From: Branchiostoma belcheri
Taxonomy: Eukaryota > Chordata > Leptocardii > Amphioxiformes > Branchiostomatidae
Assembly: GCF_001625305.1 (NCBI RefSeq)
Contig: NW_017802436.1
Location: 813,251 to 877,250 of the forward strand
Direction: 5' to 3'
DNA: 64,000 nt
How positions within the stretch are numbered: position 1 is the first letter of the stretch; the number at the start of each line of letters is the position of its first letter. The notes under the pieces are model-generated. The model searched no databases and was not told the DNA's origin. It saw only the letters and a list, made by a program, of their open reading frames with translations. This document shows positions 56,131 to 64,000 of the stretch, piece after piece. Made by a program: the position numbers and the translations under genes.

Positions 56131-56929
56131 AGAGGAATATGATGCCAGTAGGTCACAGGTCAGTGATTTGCCCCTGATTTTTGTAAGCATGCAGTTTTGA
56201 GGTATGCTTTTAAAATCCACGCAAGTCAACGCCGTCAGAATTCACATTTTCCAAACTGTATGATTTGCACAGCTTCTGCGCTTCTTTGTCGCATCGAAAC
56301 GCCATTTAGTGTCATTTAGCGCTTTCTGTGATCAGAGCACTGAATGCGTCCGTACGGCAGAAAGCATTAGTTGGAAGGCCAGGTCGGCGCTGATTGCCGA
56401 GTAAACTGCAGGGAGCAGTTTTTATAGAATGGAAAGTCTGCGTGACGGGAATACAGCTTTTTGCCACGTTATGGTTTTGTGCATTAGACGGCTCTACTAT
56501 TGCGTGCCTTGCTTAGGCCACACAAATTTAATTTGTCGGTTTTCGGATCTTTTTCAGAAAAAAAAATGAAGCGACAGGGCGAAAAAAAATGAAAATAGGT
56601 CTAGGCATCCTATGATAGACGGTCACCGAAACGATGGCTGAATAAAAGACTTGGTTGTGTAAAAAGAATATCTTTACTCAATATTTGAAACAGATTTTAA
56701 CTGTAATTTCCAACAAACAAAAACAAAACGAACTTCTCCAAGCTTTTTTTCGTAGAGACTACACAAATAAATAGATAGAAGAAAACCTCATGGATACACT
56801 CTGTATATGAATAGTTTATTTTTCCAAATGCTTACAATCTTGTACAACAGCATGACAAGAGTACATCCTCATTGGTTTTTATACCGACCAGACAAAGAAA
56901 AATGGACAAACAGTAAACATGGTTCATTA

Positions 56930-57150
56930 TTGCCTTGGAGTACATCGCGAGAAAGGTAACATTTGCAAAGCAAATACATAATGTTTACCTTCGCACATGG
57001 TCTGCTCTGCTAATTCTTACTCACATACATTCATACATATGGTCAGACAGGAGTCAAGATCCCTCCTGCTCTAAAATTGCAACTTGATGTAACCCAACAA
57101 CAGTTACCATGGTCACAGCCGTCTGGTTCAGGTCATTGACCCTTTTGTAT
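56930..57150 (+). repeat. Dispersed repeat, partner of 42885-43080
   Basis: gcaaagcaaatacataatgt, gacaggagtcaagatccctc, ttgcaacttgatgtaaccca and agccgtctggttcaggtcat match the P450-intron copy in reverse. It contains an X-box-like word gttaccatggtcac. Confidence 0.75.
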
Positions 57151-59350
57151 TATTTTGAATTGGAAAGCGACCATCTCAAAATGTTTTATGCAGTGTAAAA
57201 TAACATGTCTTTGCAGCGTTATGGAAAAAGTAATAGACTCGTTCCACAAGTCAAACTCTACTTATAAGAACTAAACGCTACAATATCAGCAGAATATTTA
57301 GAACATGACAAACATTTAATGCTTTAAACCTGAACATTCAGATATCATGGGTAGCTGCAAAATTTTCTTCATGCAGCACCATATGGCACAATAGAGTCAA
57401 GTAACAATAAATATTTGTTGAATATCGTTTCTATACATGTCATGTACAAGCTCTGAAGGCAAATGGCTACTTGCTACAACTAGAGGACAAATGCAAAATG
57501 CTGCAAGAGAGGATGCACAGCACAACAGAATCTTTTCTTGAGCATCATTTAAGATGGAGAAGTTTACGTCATGAAGTATTAATGTCTTCTATTGTATAAG
57601 TAGTTTCATCAGAGGTGATATCATGACAATCTATCATCCTTGTCCCGTCTACAGCCTTCGCTTGCCACGTCCATGTTACAATGTTGCGTGAAGCAAATTG
57701 GCAACTTTGGGTAATATGAAACATGTTTAAAATCGTTAGATGCAGTCACTGTCTCAATATTATTCTTGCCGTAGGGTTTTTAGTGAGGCTTGGTCTAAGC
57801 TTTTCTGTCTCAAGAGGTCTGGATTTTTTTTGCGACAACTTTACGACTGTCGTCAGTTCAGTATTCCAATTTGCTGTCATTAATCTGCCATAGAACGTAT
57901 GTCGCCTACTCAGAAATATGAGGGTCCAATTGTTCAACACCTTTACGTGATTCATCACTGGATCTGGACTAATACCTTGCAGAGACAGACGTTCGATCAG
58001 AGTAAATCCTTTTGCAGATTCCACAAAATCATTTTGCAGATTCAGCATACACGGAATCTGTCATTATTTTCTTCTAGGTATGTAGCGCGCATTCAGTTGA
58101 TCATAAGTAAGATAGCCCAAAGGATAGGTCTGCTAGTGCATGTAACTCAGTTTATAACGCCACTGCTATGATTCTATATGGTGCAGCCCAGCAACACTGG
58201 TTCTTAAGCCGGTTTATAAGTCACTCACGTCATTATGACTTAGGCATTGTATGCCATTTTGGAGGAATAAACCTATAGTAAACGTTGTTGGATAAAGCAA
58301 ATGGATATGAATGTGGAAACGGTCAGACGTTTCAGGTATCATCCACTACCTTTCTTCAGTAACACACTAAGAGACTAGTGGAGAAATGAAGGTTTATAAG
58401 CACAAACTATTGATTGATATGCAAATAACTGAAGACATTTTTTCGAAGTCCAAAAGTTACACAAGTGAAGACGAGATGATGCCAATTTGTCAAAAAGCTC
58501 CTGATGTTGAAGGATAGGAGCTTAAGTGTTGTCTGGCCTTGGGGCTGGGAGCGCCAAAAATCAAGTGCCTGAGAGATCTACCCGTAGCCCCCCTCTCCTG
58601 TTTAGAGTGGGGTTGTACATTCTTTCAAAAGTGCGGACCGTTTTTTGGTGCAACGAACTCTTGTTCGATGACCCCTCCTCTCTTTAATGGTGATAAAACG
58701 TAATGGGTTAAGTCTCAGAAGCTTAGATGTCCCTAATACGCTTCTGAGATTAAAGAAGGTCTTTTGTCTCATGATTTCGCGGAATCAATAGTTCAGGTCA
58801 GGTCTTCGGGCCAGAACAAGGTAGCTATTCATCAAAAAGGAATCTGGTTCGAATCCATGTCCTGTTTTGTTGTGGACTGTGTAGCTTCAAAGTTCATCAA
58901 TGTTGGAAGAATTCTGTTTTTTAACGAAGTGGTTCAATGCAAGGCCTATACGACCACTTCTCGGCATTGAACTAGAAATATGAGAGAAACATAGCTATGT
59001 AGATTGTAGGTTGGTGGGAAACACTTGTCAGGGAGAGAATTCTAAAGCTTGGCCGTACGGGGAAAGAAACTGTCACTGTAAAAAGATTTCGAACAAGGAA
59101 TTTGGACGGTGAAGTTGTGTGAGCCAGTGGAGAACCTAGTAACGCTTAAACGTTGTTGGTGGAACTAGTTGGGTGAGTTATGCAGAGCATTGATCATGAA
59201 AATATTTGTAGAAGATGGATATCAATAGATTGGTGTTATGAAATTAACATTTTGTATGGAGTCAAATATTTTGTACTGGACGCTGCAGTTGACTAGTTGA
59301 AGTCTTTCGCGATACGGCAATCTTTAAATTTATCATGAAAAGCTAATCTG
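57151..59350. other. Gene-free stretch
   Basis: Only short unsupported frames. Around 58990-59310 words such as ggccgtacggggaaagaaac are typical of repeat-derived DNA, but no family is assigned. Confidence 0.4.
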
Positions 59351-59354
59351 TGTT

Positions 59355-59525
59355 GGTAGTAATCATAGTAAAACGTTGAACTTTATTCCAACACACAGTT
59401 TACAGAGAGATCAAATTTTAGCCTGTCGCCTTCAATATCCTGATGAAAGCGACAGTGGTCGCTGAAAACTGGATCTCTCTGCAAACTGTGTGTTGGAATG
59501 AAGTTCAACGTTTTACTATGATCAT
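59355..59525. mobile_element. Fold-back element, second copy of the 27912 family
   Basis: agtaaaacgttgaactttat ... acacacagtttacagagaga pairs with tctctctgcaaactgtgtgt ... aagttcaacgttttactatg. The middle has cctgatgaaagcgacagtgg and tcgctgaaa. Confidence 0.88.
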
Positions 59526-60002
59526 TAAATTTGGTAACACGAAAATCATTTTGTCAGGGCAGAGAGGCCTTGATGTGCAGAGCATGATTGCAACTTTGGA
59601 AAGCACTCAACAATTCACACTCAATAGTATGCCTGAAGGATAATTTTCTATACAAGAAGATTAGGTTTGTCAAGAAACGAGCTATTTACCTTGTCGACTT
59701 TTACGTTAAATCAAGATTATGCTGACCTGTCAAGTCATGTAGAGCTTGTGGCTGACAAAGTAGACGGGAATGATTTGAAGGAGTTCCTGGAAAATTCGTC
59801 AGTGAGTGATGAGAGAGTGAGTTTTTCAAATGGTTTGAAGCGATTGGCAAGATTCCTTCGCGATTGCTCGCAATCCGCACCGGAGGCGTTAGGATGAGAC
59901 GGTGAGATAGGATTGATAACCAGTAAAAACTGCTGATGCTCTGGTAAGAACAGGATCTGTCACTGCCTTATACCCTCTACCAGCCTTAGGGAGGCGGCTG
60001 GA

Positions 60003-60136
60003 AAGAGTAGAAATCGGCCAGATAGAGAAATAGGATGCCAAGGGAGTATGGTCGTGGAGCGGCAAACTGTTCTCTCCAGGACCAAACTCCCTTGGCATGT
60101 TATCTCTCTATTGGTCGATTTCTACTCTTAACTACC
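60003..60136. mobile_element. Fold-back element with gagtagaaatcggcca ends
   Basis: gagtagaaatcggccagata and ggatgccaagggagt pair with actcccttggcatgttatc and ggtcgatttctactct. The core wording is related to the 194-bp element (ccaactcccctggcc phrases near 1435 also belong here). Confidence 0.8.
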
Positions 60137-61016
60137 TTAGAGCTACAGGAAGATTGTGTCAAAAGATGTCCCAAATGGTGGAAAGGGACACATTCTAAAG
60201 CTACACAAGAGTTTTAAAGTGTTGTATAATATGGGGTTGTCAAGTCTCTTTTGCAACATTAGAATATGAATATCTACTCTACATCATGTTGCTCTAGAGT
60301 AGAGTCGTGATATTAATGGCTACTCTGTTAGTTTTTTCTGTGATATTGTCTTTCAGCAAGTTGGCAAAAATAGGCAATAAAATATATAATGGGTGCTACG
60401 TGTGGTTTGGCACGTACACGGCAATGAAAGATCTGGGTACTCATACAAGAAAATCCTTATCTACCCCCATTCCATCAGTTGTAAGAATCGCGAATCGACG
60501 TTCCCATTCAAAACAGTTTATCGGGACAATTATCTCAAAGAGAAGACAATATAAAATGGGATTCGGCACAGTCGGCAACAGGCTTAGTATGATCATTTAT
60601 ACAATTGGTTTCATTTTTCAACTTCAGCGATTTTGCCAAACTGCAAATTGGTCAGTGCTATACCTGTATGTGGAATAAGCTCCCGGTGCTGTTTTAGTGG
60701 AAATATAACTCTGGAGAGCAATTTAAACATCTCCTTAAGAGAAAGCTTTTTACACCTTCATCGACTTACGTTATACTCCAAAAGAATTGACATCACTGCT
60801 ATTTGAATAATATTATGAACATTTTATGGGTATTCTGGTCATCTGAAGTCCGTACTCCAAGGTGTCTGGCAAAATATACAGCACAACGTGTCATATGTGA
60901 ACGTCACAGTTGGGATTTTAAGCTGACCAGACAACACGAGTTTCGCTAATAGTCTCGCGATAATTGTCGAGATTCTGAATCCTCTCGTGTATTCTCGCGA
61001 TACATTATAAACGATG
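60137..61016. other. Gene-free stretch
   Basis: A 123-residue open frame at 60307-60678 has no recognisable family or splice context. The last 100 bases contain tctcgcgata words that may be 3' flank of the phosphatase gene. Confidence 0.4.
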
Positions 61017-61577
61017 TTATGCCCATGCCTGTATACGACCAGGTTCGTTCAGTAAAGATACTGTCGGTTTCGCCAAGTTAAAGAGGCGAACCTCTAGTTT
61101 CTCCAAAGTTTTGCAGAGCCCTCTCGCCATGTCTATCGGCCGACATTTTCTCAGCATAAGGAACGCATCGCGCAAGCTCATACCCTGGTGCGTCATCAAG
61201 TACTGAATGACCACTGCGGCTGCGCGAGATTTCCCGTGGACGCTGTGGACCAATACCCGCTTTCCTTTCTTCCGCGCAGACTCGATAAAGGTGTTGATTT
61301 CTTCCAAATAAGGCTCGATGTCAACGTCATCCTTGTCCTCGATGTGGACGTTCAACTTGGCGCGTGCGTGTTTGCTCGACATGGGACACGTACACGGACA
61401 TCTCTTTATCTGCTGGGCAAGGACCTCCTTAGAGGTCAAGTTCGAAAGGTCAAGGATACAGTCCACGGCGTAACGACAGAGCTGCTGCTCGTTGTACCCT
61501 GCTTCAAGGTCACCGATGTAAAGGTGATCTTGAACTTCCGTGATGTTGACGTCACGTAACGGTGACGTAGGGCTCAT
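61017..61577 (-). CDS. Dual-specificity phosphatase-like protein with Ser for catalytic Cys
   Basis: The frame is open from 61604 but its first codon there is GTG; the first ATG is at 61575-61577 (MSPTSPLRDVN), giving 186 residues. The DUSP fold is recognisable: VQDHLYIGDLEAG (first strand), CILDLSN, NVHIEDKDDVDIEPYLEE (general-acid region), KRVLVHSVHGKSRAAAVVIQ (P-loop) and YLMTHQGMSLRDAFLMLRKC. The active-site signature should read H-C-x5-R; here it is H-S-V-H-G-K-S-R, with AGC (Ser) at 61242-61244. The enzyme should lack Cys-based phosphatase activity, like the STYX pseudophosphatases, and may bind phosphoproteins instead. The N-terminal extension (next entry) is in another frame. Confidence is high for the fold and high for the substitution as the sequence stands. 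Confidence 0.85.
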   Translation of the reverse strand: MSPTSPLRDVNITEVQDHLYIGDLEAGYNEQQLCRYAVDCILDLSNLTSKEVLAQQIKRCPCTCPMSSKHARAKLNVHIEDKDDVDIEPYLEEINTFIESARKKGKRVLVHSVHGKSRAAAVVIQYLMTHQGMSLRDAFLMLRKCRPIDMARGLCKTLEKLEVRLFNLAKPTVSLLNEPGRIQAWA

Positions 61578-62185
61578 TGGGACGTCATCGACATCTTCGG
61601 CCACGGTTTCTTTCCCCGGTAACTTCGGACTGGGAGGTCTCTTGTCTAAGTTTCCTGTGCTTCTTGACAGACTGCTGCGTAGTTAGGCCTTCCTTTCCTA
61701 AGCGATACTTCTCAAGCTGCTTGAACCTTCCGCTCCCGTCTGTGGAAATGGACAGGCCCAACTTCCGGTGGCCTCGCTGCGGCGCGACCTGGTTTCCGGC
61801 GTTCGATTTCGCCCCCACGTTGAACACGAACCTGTCGTTCACCCTGGCCATCGCCAGGGGGCTCACCAATCCGTTCACCAGGTGCGACGGCGGGCTGAGC
61901 TGGTTCGGGCTCGAGTCGCAGCTCTCGAACTCGTCAACGTCACTTCCGCTTCCGTCGTTCCCAGGGTAAGACGGCTCGCACGATCGTACAAAAATGAGGT
62001 TGGGGCATGACCCTGTTTTGGACATCTGTCCCTCGTTGTGAATCTTTCTGGTCTCAAAAGTCGGGGAACGCTGGTTCTCTGAGGAACGGTCGGAGAGTCC
62101 GACTCGGCGGACGAGGTGGACTTTCTCGCGTGGGCCATCTTGTGGGCCATGAGTCGTAGTGGGGATGGCGGCTTGTTCTGTAAAG
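61578..62185 (-). other. Probable N-terminal coding region of the DUSP-like gene, one frame break
   Basis: A plausible acceptor (gctttacag at about 62180) opens a frame that reads KVHLVRRVGLSDRSSENQRS, SGSDVDEFESCDSSPNQLSP and NDRFVFNVGAKSNAGNQVAP. It runs to a stop at 61585. The phosphatase frame is offset by +1 and looks coding from about 61690 (SLSRSTGNLDKRPPSPKLPG). One extra base at about 61685-61700 would explain the break. It could be a sequencing or assembly error, a null allele, or the two frames may not belong together. The region is Ser/Pro-rich and probably disordered. Confidence 0.5.
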
Positions 62186-62221
62186 CAACAGAGAAACAAC
62201 ATGAAACAAACCATCACAGCA

Positions 62222-62340
62222 AAACGTTGAACTTTATTCCAACACACAATTGCACAGAGATCAAATTTTCAACGACCACTGTCGCCTTCATCAGGATTAT
62301 AAACAGGATTAAAACCAACACAGATGAACTTTCATGATAA
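62222..62340. mobile_element. Partial fold-back element, third copy of the 27912 family
   Basis: aaaacgttgaactttattcc, atcaaattttcaacgaccac, tgtcgccttcatcaggat and accaacacagatgaactttc. Only the left arm and the right terminus are present. Confidence 0.82.
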
Positions 62341-62794
62341 ACCATATGACTAAAAAAGGAGTGGGTGCTCCTACATGAATCCTCTGAAGGTTTCCAGAAC
62401 CAATCCAGTTATTTGCTGAGTAACCTTTCTTCAGTATCGACTTACATTGTTGTCTAACCTTCATCCACGCATCTCGACCTTCAATCAGAAACTGATAAAA
62501 AGTATAGTGGATGCTACTTGAAACGTATGGCAGTTTTCAAAACCTATTCAGTTTCTAGAGTAACGTTTCTTGAGTGTATATCGTTACCTTGATGTCTAAC
62601 CTTCATGCACGCATCTCAGCCTTCGATCTGAAAAGGGTCCCGGTTTTCATTGAACTGTTTGAAGCCGGCTTCGTATGACCTTCAAAGAGTTCTTTGAAAG
62701 CAAACGTTATGAAATACTTGAATATGGTTTTACACTTATAAGTGCAATTTGTATCCAGCAACAAAGAAGTTTTCTTCATCACCTAAGCCTAAAG

Positions 62795-63035
62795 GCTGTT
62801 TGGGATAACAGTAAGGGATAGCCAATTCGGGATGGCTGTTTGTGATTGCCGTTTGGGATGGCATTTGGGATAGCTATTTGCGATATAACACTTTGGGATC
62901 TCCGATTGGGATGGCCCTTTATGATAACAGTTTGGGGTGGCCGTTTGGGATAGATGTGGAATGCCTGTTTGGGATAACAATTAGGGATAGCCAATTTGTG
63001 ATGGCTGTTTGTGATTGCCGCTTGGGATGGCCCAA
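62795..63035. repeat. Degenerate tandem repeat of tttgggat words
   Basis: About twelve diverged units of roughly 20 bp, such as ggatggctgtttgtgattgc and cgtttgggatggca. Minus-strand frames reading SQTAIPN-type repeats come from this. Confidence 0.9.
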
Positions 63036-64000
63036 TTTGATGGATGGCATCATGAGACGTTACAAGATAGAAAACGACACCCATGACGACGTTCTGGTCC
63101 TTATCAGAGCCTCATAATTGCCTATCGTTCTCAAGAGCACACTTGAGATAGAGCGGCCAATTCTCACACGTTTGTCTGGGATCAAAATGCAATTTTCCGC
63201 TGTTTGCTTTCACTCTATCAGATCCTTTAATCTGGTTGATGATTTAGCAGCAGCATTTCATGCTGTGTCTGCTAATATGTTAGGGACGTGGTGTGGCAAT
63301 CCCATCGTGTTCCTTGAAAATATAAATCAAATCTGCTTCAGAGTGTTTTGCAAGGGAACATACTTGCATAGATTTTTGTGGTTGGATGCATTTGGTCTAG
63401 AATCTTATCAAGGAATCAACGAATCCGATCGCTCTTTCATAAATGGTCTTTGTTGAGTTTGTAGTTGGTCATGAATGTGTTTTACGTTTATGTGTTTTAA
63501 GATACCTTCAGGGTTTATAATGTTAACATATTAAACATAGTACATAACTAGTATTACTGCATATATCAACAATATTGACGGCAAATGTTCTTTCATGAAA
63601 ACGTGTAACATTTGACACAGCCCCTGCCCGTCGGATCACGCTTTGGTCGACGCCCCAGGGACATCGTGAGCCATAAATCGTCTCACTCTCATAGAAAACA
63701 TACATATTCTCTACGTGTGGAAGCATTTATTTCTACACGTTATTTCCAGTGCAGCGAGTCCATGAAAAATTGGTAATCAGAACAGCAAAATCAACTGGAC
63801 TATTTTACAAAATGGTGATTTTGAATTTGCTTTTCTGCACAATTATTCACCATTTCAGGTGCCGGTTAAGGCTTAGGCATGGCTGAATATATCTTGTTTA
63901 TGTACTGTAAAATAACATTTTTAATTAAAGTTTAGCACATCACATCTCATAAAAAAGATAATCCTTATGCCCTCGACAACTTTTTCCTGACTAACCAGGT
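63036..64000. other. Gene-free end of window
   Basis: A 112-residue open frame at 63118-63456 has no recognisable domain. Nothing else is supported. Confidence 0.4.

Noticed and set aside
59667..59897. 76-residue frame with acidic helical wording
   Set aside because: No recognisable family or splice sites, and it lies among fold-back elements.
63118..63456. 112-residue open frame
   Set aside because: No recognisable domain or partner exon; composition is ordinary for chance frames in AT-rich DNA.

Overview
This is metazoan genomic DNA: genes are split into many short exons with GT-AG introns, introns and spacers are full of microsatellites, minisatellites, fold-back elements and decayed LINEs, and the proteins are animal families (ST8Sia-type sialyltransferase, LRR receptors, ZU5/UPA protein, CYP4-type P450, C1q-domain protein, dual-specificity phosphatase). 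The mix of tandem innate-immunity-type genes and shuffled TPR/ZU5 architectures most resembles a cephalochordate (amphioxus, Branchiostoma); this is inference from gene content, not a database match. One 81-base assembly gap lies at 37909-37989.

Layout. 1-2926: repeats only. 2927-4504 (+): last three exons of an alpha-2,8-sialyltransferase-like gene. 5636-10907 (-): tandem cluster of three single-exon LRR membrane-protein genes with leftover tail fragments. 10908-14571: gene-free, repeat-bearing. 14572-25660 (-): one very large gene that I reconstructed from 12 coding exons; all splice phases agree and the sum is 7167 nt = 2388 residues. It joins TPR-like repeats, a nucleotidyltransferase-like domain, 13 KLC-type TPRs, a helical linker, ZU5-UPA and a complete GT4 glycosyltransferase. 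26150-28130: remnants of two LINEs and a fold-back element. 28131-36470: mostly gene-free, with a few weak exon candidates and a 105-bp tandem repeat. 36471-47090 (+): a complete CYP4-type P450 of 11 exon positions, in which position 2 is occupied by five tandem, phase-matched, homologous exons that look mutually exclusive. 49503-49890: a minisatellite made from a LINE tail, abutting 49906-52844 (+), a five-exon secreted C1q-domain gene. 52845-61016: repeats only. 61017-62185 (-): a DUSP-like gene whose catalytic cysteine is serine. 62186-64000: fold-back element and degenerate repeats.

The genes do not form an operon or an obvious pathway. The two observations most likely to be new biology are the five-fold alternative exon array in the P450 (38600-40565) and the NTase-TPR-ZU5-UPA-GT4 fusion with a FIIND-like SFS sequence at the ZU5/UPA junction. 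Other exon-boundary duplications (sialyltransferase acceptor, P450 exon 4 donor, C1q exon 3 donor) show that tandem duplication across splice sites is a recurrent process in this stretch. No tRNA or rRNA gene and no CRISPR array were seen.
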